This document shows positions 40,254 to 49,141 of a stretch of 64,000 nucleotides of DNA, piece after piece. A model generated the notes under the pieces. That model did not search any database, had not been told where the DNA came from, and saw nothing but the letters and a program-made list of their open reading frames with translations. Numbering within the stretch: the stretch's first letter is position 1; each line of letters opens with the position of its first letter. The DNA lies in NCBI RefSeq assembly GCF_022637415.1, contig NZ_CP093340.1:992001-1056000 (forward strand), read 5' to 3'. The translations under genes and the position numbers were made by a program. The DNA comes from Luteimonas sp. S4-F44. GTDB lineage: Bacteria; Pseudomonadota; Gammaproteobacteria; Xanthomonadales; Xanthomonadaceae.

Positions 40254-41477
40254 TCAGGGCAGACGGTGGCCGGCGGCGAAGGCCATCTCGAGCATCGGGC
40301 CGCCGAGCCAATAGACGAGTTCTGCTGGCTGTGCGAGGCGCCAGCAGGCGAAGTCTGCGCGCAGGCCCGGCATCAGGCGCCCGCGATCGGTCAGCCCCAG
40401 CGCGCGTGCCGCGTGCACGGTCGCCCCGCGCAGGGCTTCTTCGGGGGTGAGGCGGAAATGGGTGACTGCCAACTGCATCGCCTGGCGCAGCGACAGCAGC
40501 GGCGAGGTGCCGGGGTTGCAGTCGGTCGCTACGGCCATCGGTACGCCCGCGGCGCGGAAGGCGTCGAGCGGCGGCAGCCGGGTTTCGCGCAGCACGTGGA
40601 AGGCCCCGGGCAACAGCACTGCGACCGTGCCGGCCGCCGCCATCGCGTCGACGCCGGCCTGCGAAGTGTGCTCGACATGGTCGGCCGACAGGCCGCCGAA
40701 CGCGGCCACCAGCGCGGCGCCGTCACCATCGCTGAGCTGGTCGGCGTGCAGTTTGACCGGCACGCCGAGCGCGCGCGCGACCTCGAACACCCGGCGCGTC
40801 TGCGTCGCATCGAAGGCGATGCGCTCGGCGAACGCATCGACCGCGTCCACCAGGCCTTCCTCGTGCAGGCGCGGCAGCCAATCGCAGACCGCGTCGATGT
40901 AGGCGTCGCTGCGCCCGACGTACTCAGGCGGCAGGGCATGCGCGCCAAGGAACGTCGTGCGCACGGTGATGCCCAGCGCCTGACCGATGCGCCGCGCGAC
41001 GCGCAGCATCTTGCGTTCGTGGTCGAAGTCCAGGCCGTAGCCGGACTTGATCTCCAGCGTCGTCGCACCATCGGCGATCAGCGCACGCGCACGCGGCAAC
41101 GACTGCACGAGCAGCGCGTCCTCGTCGGCGGCGCGGGTTGCGCGTACGGTGGAGACGATGCCGCCGCCGCTGCGCGCGATGGCCTCGTAGCTCACGCCCT
41201 GCAGGCGCTGTTCGAACTCCGCGGCGCGGTCGCCGCCGAACACCAGGTGGGTGTGGCAGTCGACGAGACCCGGCGTGAGCAGGCCCTCGGCCTCGATCAC
41301 CCGCTCGGCCAACTGCGCCGCCGGCGCCGGCAGCGCGGCGCGGGGGCCGACGTGCACGATCGTGCCGTCGCGCCAACCCAGTGCGCCGTCTTCGATCAGC
41401 CCATAGCCGGTGTCTTCGGCGAGCGTGACCAGGGTTGGCCCGATGATCAGCCCATCCCAGCGTTCAGTCGCTCCCAT
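40254..41477 (-). CDS. hutI: Imidazolonepropionase HutI
   Basis: Third step of histidine breakdown: imidazolonepropionate to N-formimidoylglutamate. 407 residues of the amidohydrolase superfamily with metal ligands in LVDCHTHLVFGGDRA, the KSGYGLD segment, VKLHADQLSD, and ATDCNPGTSPL. Start at ATG 41477. It is divergent from hutF, whose product takes the next step, across a 216-base shared region. A frame extending upstream of this ATG is not homologous. Confidence 0.94.
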   Translation of the reverse strand: MGATERWDGLIIGPTLVTLAEDTGYGLIEDGALGWRDGTIVHVGPRAALPAPAAQLAERVIEAEGLLTPGLVDCHTHLVFGGDRAAEFEQRLQGVSYEAIARSGGGIVSTVRATRAADEDALLVQSLPRARALIADGATTLEIKSGYGLDFDHERKMLRVARRIGQALGITVRTTFLGAHALPPEYVGRSDAYIDAVCDWLPRLHEEGLVDAVDAFAERIAFDATQTRRVFEVARALGVPVKLHADQLSDGDGAALVAAFGGLSADHVEHTSQAGVDAMAAAGTVAVLLPGAFHVLRETRLPPLDAFRAAGVPMAVATDCNPGTSPLLSLRQAMQLAVTHFRLTPEEALRGATVHAARALGLTDRGRLMPGLRADFACWRLAQPAELVYWLGGPMLEMAFAAGHRLP

Positions 41478-41693
41478 CGTCGCCTCCGTCGTTGTCGTCG
41501 CGCCCGTTGAAGCCATGGCCCATCGCCGTCGCCCGCGCCGCGGCCGTCGCGTCGCGGGCGGCGCCTGCGCCATCATCACGAGAACGCGCAGGACGTGGCG
41601 AGCACGAGCAGCAGCACCCCCACGACGCGTGCCTGCGATGCTCCCCCCGGACAGACAGGCTAGCCTATCGCACTCGCTTCCGGAGTCGCCCCA

Positions 41694-42941
41694 ATGTCAG
41701 ACCTTCCGCCGGTTCCGATCCAGCGCACGTCCGCAGGCTGGCGCCTGCCGGGCATCGCCAATCTGCACTCGCACGCGTTCCAGCGCGCGATGGCCGGTCT
41801 GGCCGAGGTGCAGACCGATCCGGCCGATTCGTTCTGGACCTGGCGCGAGACGATGTACCGGATGGCCGCGCGCTTCGATCCCGACACGCTGCGCGCGGTC
41901 GCCACCCAGCTCTACGTCGAGATGCTCGAAGCCGGCTATACGGCCGTCTGCGAGTTCCACTATGTGCACCATGCGCCCGACGGCCGACCGTATGCGCCGG
42001 TATCGGCAATGGCCGATGCGCTGATCGAGGCGGCCGAGACGACTGGCATCCGGCTGACGCTGTTGCCGGTGCTGTACATGACGGGCGGCTTCGACGGGCG
42101 GCCGCTGGGCCCGCGTCAGCAGCGCTTCGGCCACGACATCGATGGCTATCTGCGGCTGTTCACGGATCTGCACGCGCGCCAGGGGGCAGGCCTGCGCGTG
42201 GGCTGCGCGCTGCACAGCCTGCGAGCGGTCCCGCGCGATGCGATGGCGGCGGTGCTCGCCGCGCTGCCGCCGCAGGCGCGCGTGCATCTCCACATCGCCG
42301 AACAGACCGCCGAGGTCGAGGACTGCATCGCGCTGCGCGGGGCGCGCCCGGTGGCCTGGCTGCTCGATCACGCGCCGGTCGATGCGCGCTGGACGCTGGT
42401 GCACGCGACCCACCTGGACGCGGACGAGATCGCCGGCATCGCGCGCAGCGGTGCGACCGTCGCGCTGTGCCCGACGACCGAGGCCAATCTCGGCGACGGT
42501 CTGTTCCCGCTGCGCGCCTATCTCGATGCGGGGGGGGCCTGGGGCATCGGCTCTGACTCCCACATCTCGGTGTCGCCGGTCGAGGAACTGCGCTGGCTGG
42601 AGTACGGCCAGCGTCTGGCCGGGCGGCGACGTAACGTCGCGGTTGGGTCGGCATCGCCGAGCGTCGGTGCGACGCTGCTCGCCGGCGTGGCGGCCAGCGC
42701 CTCGGCGGCGACCGGGTTCGCGCAGCGCGACGATGCCGTTGTGCTCGACGCCGATGCACCGTTGCTCGCCGGTGCCACGCCGGCCGACGTCGCCGACCGC
42801 TGGCTGTTCGCCGGCAACCGGCCGCTGGTGCGCGAGGTCGAGGTCGCCGGCAATCGGCTGGTCGTCGACGGACGCCACCGGCTGCACGCGCAGGCAGCGC
42901 AGGGCCATGCCGACGCGATGCGCCGGCTGCTGGCGCTGTGA
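41694..42941 (+). CDS. hutF: Formimidoylglutamate deiminase HutF
   Basis: Deiminates N-formimidoylglutamate to N-formylglutamate, so the organism uses the five-enzyme hut route that ends with HutG. 415 residues. Motifs: GIANLHSHAFQRAMAGL (metal ligands), CEFHYVHH, HLHIAEQTAEVEDC and WGIGSDSHISVSPVEELR. GGAG lies nine bases before ATG. Divergent from hutI; hutG and hutH are not in this window. Confidence 0.94.
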   Translation: MSDLPPVPIQRTSAGWRLPGIANLHSHAFQRAMAGLAEVQTDPADSFWTWRETMYRMAARFDPDTLRAVATQLYVEMLEAGYTAVCEFHYVHHAPDGRPYAPVSAMADALIEAAETTGIRLTLLPVLYMTGGFDGRPLGPRQQRFGHDIDGYLRLFTDLHARQGAGLRVGCALHSLRAVPRDAMAAVLAALPPQARVHLHIAEQTAEVEDCIALRGARPVAWLLDHAPVDARWTLVHATHLDADEIAGIARSGATVALCPTTEANLGDGLFPLRAYLDAGGAWGIGSDSHISVSPVEELRWLEYGQRLAGRRRNVAVGSASPSVGATLLAGVAASASAATGFAQRDDAVVLDADAPLLAGATPADVADRWLFAGNRPLVREVEVAGNRLVVDGRHRLHAQAAQGHADAMRRLLAL

Positions 42942-43038
42942 CGGTGGCGCGCTGCCGCAGCGCTTGATTCAGGTCAACGCGGGGTGCCGGCCGACGTCGG
43001 TATCCTGCCCGTATTGTTCGTTTGCTGGAGGCGTGCGC

Positions 43039-44223
43039 ATGCAGGTCGACATCGCCATCGTCGGGGCCGGACCGGCCGGCTTGTGCTTCGCCCGCGCGCT
43101 GGCCGGCACGGGGTTGAAGATCGCGCTGATCGAGCGCCAGTCGCACGAGGCGATCGCCAAGCCCGCGTTCGACGGTCGCGAGATCGCGTTGACCCACGGC
43201 TCCCGCCGGATCATGGAGACCCTGGGGCTGTGGGCCCGGCTCGATCCGGCGCAGATCTTCGACCTGCGCGATGCCCGCATCCTCAACGGCGACGCCGACA
43301 CCGGCCTGACGATCACCGCCGGCGACGGCAACGGCCGCCAGCTCGGCTGGCTGGTCCCCAATCACCAGATCCGACAGGCGGCGTTCGATGCCGTCGACGG
43401 CCTGGCGAACGTGGAATTGATCTGCGACACCGCGGTGCGTGGCGTCACCCGCCGCGGCGACAGCGTCGAGCTCGCCCTCGATGACGACAAGACCGTGTCG
43501 GCGCGCCTGTTGGTCGCCGCTGACAGCCGGTTCTCGGACGTGCGCCGCATGCTCGGCATCGGCGCGCGCATGCGCGATTTCGGCAAGCGGATGCTGGTGT
43601 GCCGCGTCGCGCACGAGCGCCCGCACGACCACGTCGCCTGGGAATGGTTCGGGCATGGCCAGACGATGGCGCTGCTGCCGCTCGACGCCGGCCGGGCATC
43701 GGTGGTGCTGACCTTGGCGCCGGAGGCGATGGCGCAGGTCGAGGCGATGGACGATGTCGCGTTCGCGGCCGACATCCAGCGCCGGTTCCTCGACCGGCTG
43801 GGCACGATGACCACGGTCGGCACGCGCCATGTCTATCCGCTGGTCGGCGTCTATGCCGACCGTTTCGTCGCCGAGCGTGCGGCGCTGATCGGCGATGCCG
43901 CCGTCGGCATGCATCCGGTCACCGCGCACGGTTTCAACCTCGGCCTGCAGGGCGCCGAGCGCCTGGCCAACGGCATCCGCCGGGCACAGGACGCGGGCCG
44001 CGACATTGCCGGACGCGCGGTGCTCGCACGTTTTCAACGACAGCACCGGCTGGCGACGTGGCCGCTGTTCGCCGCGACCGGCATCGTCGCCAGCCTCTAT
44101 ACCGACGACCGCGCGCCGGCGCGCCTGGTCCGCAGCGCCACGCTGCGCATCGCGCAGCGGCTCACGCCGTTCCGGCGCCTGATCGCCGCGCATCTCACCC
44201 AGGAACGACCGGCCCTGCGTTGA
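43039..44223 (+). CDS. UbiH/UbiM-family FAD-dependent hydroxylase
   Basis: 394 residues. Flavoprotein monooxygenase of the UbiH/UbiF/COQ6 family: the dinucleotide-binding motif [19 protein letters not shown], a central VPNHQIRQAAFDAV, and the second FAD motif LIGDAAVGMHPVTAHGFNLG. The HPVTAHGFN form of that motif is closer to UbiM-type ubiquinone hydroxylases than to UbiH (HPIAGQGFN), from my memory of the families. It probably hydroxylates a ubiquinone precursor ring at the membrane. Start preceded by GGAG. No other ubi gene is nearby. Confidence 0.85.
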   Translation: MQVDIAIVGAGPAGLCFARALAGTGLKIALIERQSHEAIAKPAFDGREIALTHGSRRIMETLGLWARLDPAQIFDLRDARILNGDADTGLTITAGDGNGRQLGWLVPNHQIRQAAFDAVDGLANVELICDTAVRGVTRRGDSVELALDDDKTVSARLLVAADSRFSDVRRMLGIGARMRDFGKRMLVCRVAHERPHDHVAWEWFGHGQTMALLPLDAGRASVVLTLAPEAMAQVEAMDDVAFAADIQRRFLDRLGTMTTVGTRHVYPLVGVYADRFVAERAALIGDAAVGMHPVTAHGFNLGLQGAERLANGIRRAQDAGRDIAGRAVLARFQRQHRLATWPLFAATGIVASLYTDDRAPARLVRSATLRIAQRLTPFRRLIAAHLTQERPALR

Positions 44224-44260
44224 GTCGCACGTCGCGACAGGTCGATGCCAGGCAGGTCGG

Positions 44261-44797
44261 CTACGCGGCCGGCGCCGCCGTGTGCGCGGCGAACAGGCGG
44301 TTGGCGGCAGGCAGTGCGCCTTCGAGCTCGAGCAGGAATTGCTTCGTCGGCACGCCACCGGCGAAACCGGTCAGTGCGCCGCTGGCGCCGATCACCCGGT
44401 GGCAGGGCACGACGATCGGGATCGGGTTGCGCCCGTTCGCGGCGCCGACCGCGCGGCTGGCGGTCGGCCGGCCGAGCTCGCGTGCCAGTCCCACGTAGCT
44501 GGTTGTGGTGCCGTAGGGAATGCGCGCGAGCGCCCGCCAGACCTCGCGCTGGAACGCGGTGCCGTCGGCGGCCAGCGGCAGGTCGAAGGTCCGCAGCCGA
44601 TGATCGAAGTAGGCGCGAAGTTGCGCCGCAGTCTCGCGCAGCAGCGGGTGGTCGCCGGCCTGCCAGTGCGCGCGTCCACGCAGCGGCGGCCGCGATTGCG
44701 CGAAGTCGATCGCGTGCAGGCCGGCATCGGAAGCGGCGAGCTGCAGCGGGCCGATCGGGGTGTCGAGCGAGGTGGTGAAGACGGTCGGGAGGGTCAT
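44261..44797 (-). CDS. ogt: Methylated-DNA--protein-cysteine methyltransferase Ogt
   Basis: Repairs O6-alkylguanine by suicide transfer to its own cysteine. 178 residues. The methyl-acceptor Cys132 lies in IPIVVPCHRVIG; the DNA-binding helix RAVGAANGRNP and IPYGTTTSYVGLA precede it. Its ATG overlaps the end of the Ada/AlkA-type gene by four bases, so both repair proteins are made together. Confidence 0.95.
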   Translation of the reverse strand: MTLPTVFTTSLDTPIGPLQLAASDAGLHAIDFAQSRPPLRGRAHWQAGDHPLLRETAAQLRAYFDHRLRTFDLPLAADGTAFQREVWRALARIPYGTTTSYVGLARELGRPTASRAVGAANGRNPIPIVVPCHRVIGASGALTGFAGGVPTKQFLLELEGALPAANRLFAAHTAAPAA

Positions 44798-46314
44798 CGG
44801 GGGCTCCGGGAGCGAGAGGCGGCGGGTGAGGCCGATAGCGCGGCATCGCGCCACAGGTGGAAGACCGCGTAGCCGCGCCAGGGTCGCCAGGCCTGTGCGC
44901 GTGCCTGCAGCGCGCGCGCATCGAGCCGGCTGCCATCGGTGGGCACGGCCTTCTGCAGCACCAGGTCCTGGGCGGGAAACGCATCGGGATGGCCGAGCGC
45001 GCGCAGCGCGATGTACTGCGCGGTCCAGGGGCCGATGCCGGGCAGGGCAGTCCAGCGGGCGACCGTCTCGTCGAGCGTGCGCGCCGGGTCGAAATCCACG
45101 CGGCCGTCGAGCAGAGCCGCGGCGATCGCGCGGATCGTCGCGATGCGGCTGCCGATCAGGCCGAGGCCGTCGAAGTCGCCGTCGACCAGTGCCTCGGGCG
45201 TCGGGAAAAGATGGGCGAATCCCTGGGCGGCCAGCATCTCGGGCAGGGGCTGGCCGAAGCGCTGCGACAGCCGTGCGGTCAGCGTGCGCGCGGCGGCCAC
45301 GCTGACCTGCTGGCCGATCACCGCGCGGACCGCGATCTCGAACCCGTCCCAGCCGCTGGGCAGGCGCAGGCCCGGCCGCGCGCGCAGCAGCGGCGCCAAC
45401 CGTGGATCCTGCGCCAGGTGCGTGGCGATTGCGGTTGGCTCGGCGTCGAGATCGAACATTCGCCGCACGCGCCGCACCGTGTCCTGCAGCCGCGTCGGCG
45501 CGATGCCGTGCAGTTCGAGCCGCAAGGCATGCGCCGGCCCGGCCGCCGTGGCCGGCCAGTGCGACACGCGCAGCCAACCCGCCGCCGCCGCGTCGCCAAC
45601 GACCCGGGTGTAACTGGACTCATCGATGCGTTCAATGCCCGGCAGCGCGCGGCTGCGCAGGAAGTCCAGCATCGCGGGGAAGTCGTACGGGGGCCGATAG
45701 CCGAGCCGGAGCACCAGCCCGTCGCTCGCAACAGCCGTCCCGGGTTGCCGACGCAGATCGCGCGGCGCCATGCGGTAGGCCTCGCGGAATGCGGTGTTGA
45801 ACCGGCGCAGGCTGGCGAAGCCGGCGGCCAGCGCGACTTCGGTGACCGGCAGCGCGGTCTCGGTCAGCAGTTGCTTGGCGAACAGCAGGCGGCGCGTCCC
45901 GCGTACGCCGATCGGCGCTGCGCCCAGGCGCTCGACGAATAACCGCCGCAACTGGCGTTCGCCCAAGTGCAGCTGTGCCGCCAGCGACGCCAGCGGCGCG
46001 TCGTCGAGCGCGCCGCGATCGATCAGCGCCAGCGCACGTGCCACGACATCGTCGCCGCGGTGCCAGTGTCCGTCACCCGGTGCCAGTTCCGGGCGGCAGC
46101 GCAGGCAGGGCCGGAAGCCGTCGGCCTGGGCTGCGGCCGCATTGGCGTAATAGGTCACGTTTTCGGCCCGCGGTGGCGGTGCCGGGCACACCGGGCGGCA
46201 GTAGATGCCGGTGGTGCGCACCGCGGTGAAGAACAGCCCGTCGAAGCGGGCGTCGCGGCTCAGGCGTGCCTGCTCGCAGACGGCGGGATCGGGCAGGGCG
46301 GGGAACGACGACAT
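44794..46314 (-). CDS. Ada-type regulator fused to AlkA DNA-3-methyladenine glycosylase
   Basis: 506 residues, three modules. Residues 1-76: Ada zinc domain with Cys39, Cys43, Cys70 and Cys73 (TTGIYCRPVC, FRPCLRCRPE), which senses methyl-phosphotriesters. Residues about 85-190: AraC-type DNA-binding domain (LHLGERQLRRLFVERLG). Residues about 200-490: AlkA fold with the helix-hairpin-helix LPGIGPWTAQYIALRALG and a catalytic Asp just after (FPAQD). It joins sensing of methylation damage, gene activation and base excision in one chain. Followed by ogt with a four-base overlap, forming a compact adaptive-response unit. Confidence 0.94.
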   Translation of the reverse strand: MSSFPALPDPAVCEQARLSRDARFDGLFFTAVRTTGIYCRPVCPAPPPRAENVTYYANAAAAQADGFRPCLRCRPELAPGDGHWHRGDDVVARALALIDRGALDDAPLASLAAQLHLGERQLRRLFVERLGAAPIGVRGTRRLLFAKQLLTETALPVTEVALAAGFASLRRFNTAFREAYRMAPRDLRRQPGTAVASDGLVLRLGYRPPYDFPAMLDFLRSRALPGIERIDESSYTRVVGDAAAAGWLRVSHWPATAAGPAHALRLELHGIAPTRLQDTVRRVRRMFDLDAEPTAIATHLAQDPRLAPLLRARPGLRLPSGWDGFEIAVRAVIGQQVSVAAARTLTARLSQRFGQPLPEMLAAQGFAHLFPTPEALVDGDFDGLGLIGSRIATIRAIAAALLDGRVDFDPARTLDETVARWTALPGIGPWTAQYIALRALGHPDAFPAQDLVLQKAVPTDGSRLDARALQARAQAWRPWRGYAVFHLWRDAALSASPAASRSRSPR

Positions 46315-46403
46315 GCCCGCAGGCTAGCACCGCGCCCGGCGCAGGACTGGCCGTTTTCGGACATGAATGCAGTCCGCCCCCGCAGGGCGCGCCGCCGCCG
46401 CGC

Positions 46404-47687
46404 TCAGCGGCGATCGCCGGACCGCAGGGCTGGCAGCAGTGTCGCGGCGTCGCCATCGTGATCGGCCGGCGCCACGCCGATCAGCCGGGCCAACAACGGA
46501 TAGACGTCGACGTTGTCGAAACCGTTCAGAACGACGCCTTCGCGGAACGCCGGCCCGTGCGCGATGAACACCGCCCGCATCGATGGCAGTGCCGGATCGA
46601 AGCCGTGCGAGCCGCGTGGCCCGGCATCGCGCGTGGCGACGGTCTCGCGCGGCAGCGCGTCCCAGCCCTCGTGCATCTGGCAGACGATGGGCGGCACGCG
46701 TGGATGGCGGCCGTAGGCCCAGCGCGCCGGCAATGCCTCTTTGCGCCAGCAGTCGTAGCGCGGGTGCGCGCCGAGCAGGCGTGCAGCGACCGCGGCCTCG
46801 TGACCGGGAAGCGGCGCGATGCCCACGACTTGGCCGATCGAGACCACACGCGCTTCCTCGGGCGCCACCATGTCCTCGACCGCGATCGCGTGACCGGGCG
46901 CAACCTCGGCCATGCCGTGGTCGGAGACGACGACGATGCTTGTGCGATCGAACACGCCGCGCGCGCGCAGGCCGGCGACGAGCCGGCCGATCGCCGCGTC
47001 GACCTCGCGCAACGCCGCATGCGTCTGCGGGGCATTGGGGCCATCGTGGTGACCGGCCGAGTCCACATGCTCGAAGTACAGCGTCGCCAGCCGTGGGCGG
47101 GTGGCATCGGGTTCGGACAGCCAACCGAGCATCGTGTCCACGCGCGTGTCGAGCGGGCGGGTCTTGTCGAACGGCAGCCAGCGCGTCGGCCGCACGCCGC
47201 GCACCGGCGCCTCGCTGCCGGGCCACGACAGTGTGGCGGTCGCCAGCCCGGCGTTCTCGGCGGTCACCCACAGCGGCTCGCCATCGTTCCACCAGGCCGC
47301 GTTCTCGACGGCGCTGCGGTCGGACAGTTTGAAGTCGCCCAGCGCGGTGTCATGCATCGAGTTGTGCACGATGCCGTGGCGGTCGGGGCGCAGCCCGGTG
47401 ACCAGCGTGTAGTGGTTGGGAAAGGTCAGCGACGGATACGACGGCCGCATCCAGCCATGCACGCCGCCGCGCGCGAGCGCGTCGAGATGCGGCGTTTCCC
47501 CGCGGCCCAGATAGTCGGGGCGCACGCCGTCGAGCGAAATCAGCAGCAGCGTGGGCCGCGGGTTTGTCGCAGCGGGCGACGCGGCGCGGCTCGCGCAGCC
47601 CACCAGCACGAGCACGCTGCAAAGCACCACGGAGACAAGAACAGACGGCGCCATCCGGCGCACAAACGCGACATCGATCATCCACAC
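46404..47687 (-). CDS. Ectonucleotide pyrophosphatase/phosphodiesterase (NPP) lipoprotein
   Basis: 427 residues of the alkaline phosphatase superfamily. A lipoprotein signal ends at Cys31 (VLVLVGCAS). Catalytic centre: Asp53 in LISLDGVRPDYL and nucleophile Thr88 in YPSLTFPNHYTLVTG; later metal ligands are in YFEHVDSAGHHDGP and VVVSDHGMAEV. Related to Xanthomonas NPP, which cleaves nucleotide phosphodiesters. The start may be the second ATG (47654), which leaves a more typical signal. Stand-alone gene. Confidence 0.9.
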   Translation of the reverse strand: MWMIDVAFVRRMAPSVLVSVVLCSVLVLVGCASRAASPAATNPRPTLLLISLDGVRPDYLGRGETPHLDALARGGVHGWMRPSYPSLTFPNHYTLVTGLRPDRHGIVHNSMHDTALGDFKLSDRSAVENAAWWNDGEPLWVTAENAGLATATLSWPGSEAPVRGVRPTRWLPFDKTRPLDTRVDTMLGWLSEPDATRPRLATLYFEHVDSAGHHDGPNAPQTHAALREVDAAIGRLVAGLRARGVFDRTSIVVVSDHGMAEVAPGHAIAVEDMVAPEEARVVSIGQVVGIAPLPGHEAAVAARLLGAHPRYDCWRKEALPARWAYGRHPRVPPIVCQMHEGWDALPRETVATRDAGPRGSHGFDPALPSMRAVFIAHGPAFREGVVLNGFDNVDVYPLLARLIGVAPADHDGDAATLLPALRSGDRR

Positions 47688-47722
47688 AGGATACCGAGCC
47701 CAGATGACAGTCCAAAGCCAAC

Positions 47723-47797
47723 ACCGGGGTCAGAGTGCAATTTCAGTGGCATGGCACTGTGATCCCGTTGGCTGGAAAATTGCACTCTGACCCCGGT
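47723..47797. repeat. 21-bp perfect inverted repeat (REP-pair/MITE-like)
   Basis: Left arm 47723-47743 and right arm 47777-47797 are exact reverse complements, each containing GGGGTCAGAGTGCAATTT or its complement, separated by 33 bases. The GGGTCAGAGTGCA motif is one I associate with REP elements and RAYT transposase flanks in gammaproteobacteria. No transposase lies here, so this is a solo element. Confidence 0.85.
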
Positions 47798-47895
47798 TTT
47801 TGCGCTCTGGAAAGCTGAACGTTCAGCGGGCGCAGACCACGGGGTGGAGCGGGGAGCGTATCGTGCGCAGCAGGATCAGCAACCGGGAGTGCGCG

Positions 47896-48213
47896 ATGAA
47901 CAGCAGATGGTGGATGGCGGCGCTGTGCGCCGGCCTGGCGCTCGGTGCGGTGTCGCATGTCGCACAGGCGCAGCAGCACGAGGAAGAGGAAGAGGCGGTG
48001 CGCGAGCGCGGCCAGCGTGCCAGCCCGTCGGATCGTTTCTGCATCCGCGAGACCGGGTCGCGCGTGACCGCGGCGCGCAACGCGCGCTCCAAGCGCGCCG
48101 AGCAGGAATGTGTCAACGGTGGCGGCCGGGTCTACACCCGCAGCGACATCGAGCGCACCGGCTCGGTGGACGTCAAGGACGCCCTGCGCCGGCTGGACCC
48201 GTCGGTGTTCTGA
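47896..48213 (+). CDS. Small secreted protein with a TonB-plug-like C-terminus
   Basis: 105 residues. Signal peptide AALCAGLALGAVSHVAQAQ, then a Glu-rich stretch (HEEEEEAVRERG), two Cys (FCIRETG, QECVNGG) and a C-terminal segment YTRSDIERTGSVDVKDALRR that resembles the conserved plug-domain helix of TonB-dependent receptors. No barrel follows. Function unknown; it might be a relic or an independent small periplasmic protein. A hairpin terminator follows at 48237. The codon use looks genuine. Confidence 0.7.
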   Translation: MNSRWWMAALCAGLALGAVSHVAQAQQHEEEEEAVRERGQRASPSDRFCIRETGSRVTAARNARSKRAEQECVNGGGRVYTRSDIERTGSVDVKDALRRLDPSVF

Positions 48214-48236
48214 GCGCCGTCCAGGTGTGTGTTCGC

Positions 48237-48263
48237 GAAACGCCCGGCCTGTCCGGGCGTTTC
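48237..48263. terminator. Bidirectional terminator hairpin
   Basis: Perfect 11-base arms GAAACGCCCGG and CCGGGCGTTTC with loop CCTGT, between the convergent small secreted protein gene and the ThuA gene. Confidence 0.8.
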
Positions 48264-48274
48264 CATGTCCGGGC

Positions 48275-49048
48275 TCAGCAGTCGTCGGCCTGGCCGGTCG
48301 TCCAGCGCAGCCCCTGCAACAGATGCGCGCGGAACACCGGGTCGGCGTACAGCGCCGGGTCGTGGCCGAGCCCGGTGTACCAGGCGCGGCCGCCGGCGCG
48401 TGTGTGGCACCACGCGATGGGATGGTCGTCGCCCATGCCGCCGGCGGCATGCGAGTGCGGATCGACCGACGCGATCACCCGCACGTCCGCACGCGGGTTG
48501 CGGCGGTAGTCGTAGATCTCGTCGACGACCCGCCAGTCGCGTCGGCCCAGTGGTGCAGGGTCCTGTTCGAACACCACGCGCACCGCCTGCAGTCCCTCCG
48601 GGTGGCGCGCGAACCAGGCGCCGACCAGGTCGCCGTACCACGGCCAGGTGTAGCCGCTGTCGGCGGCGGCGTGGATGCCCAGGTAGCCGCCGCCGTGGCC
48701 GACATAGCGTTCGAAGGCCGCTTGCTGGTCTCCATCAAGCACTTCGCGCGTGGTGTGCGCGAACACGACTGCGCGGTAACCGGCCAGCGTCGCATCGTCG
48801 AAATGCGTGGGGTCTTCGCTCTCCTCGATCTCGACGCCGGCCTGTGCGCCGAGTGCGCGCAAGGTCGCGATTGTGGTGGGGATCGCCTCGTGGCGGTAGC
48901 CCGCGGTGCGGGTGAACACCAGCACGCGCGGGGCGTCGGTCTTGGCGGGGGTCGCAGCGGGGGCAGGCAAGGGTGACGCGCCGACGGCGGCGGACGCAGC
49001 AAGCACGGCGGCGATGGCGAGCGAGACGGGGCGCATGCGCGCGAGCAT
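48275..49048 (-). CDS. Secreted ThuA-domain protein
   Basis: 257 residues from ATG 49048 with a signal peptide ([18 protein letters not shown]). The ThuA fold, a glutamine-amidotransferase-like domain, shows [33 protein letters not shown] and [15 protein letters not shown], and ends [15 protein letters not shown]. ThuA proteins are linked to trehalose and other sugar metabolism, but the exact reaction is unsettled. Alternative starts at 49036 and further upstream exist. Adjacent to and divergent from hutU. Confidence 0.85.
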   Translation of the reverse strand: MLARMRPVSLAIAAVLAASAAVGASPLPAPAATPAKTDAPRVLVFTRTAGYRHEAIPTTIATLRALGAQAGVEIEESEDPTHFDDATLAGYRAVVFAHTTREVLDGDQQAAFERYVGHGGGYLGIHAAADSGYTWPWYGDLVGAWFARHPEGLQAVRVVFEQDPAPLGRRDWRVVDEIYDYRRNPRADVRVIASVDPHSHAAGGMGDDHPIAWCHTRAGGRAWYTGLGHDPALYADPVFRAHLLQGLRWTTGQADDC

Positions 49049-49141
49049 AGCGGCCGGCGGCCGCGGCATTCACGCCGCAGCGCGTCAGGCCGTCCGCTGC
49101 GCCGGTGCGATAATCGGGCCATCGCCCTATCGAGTGCCGCC

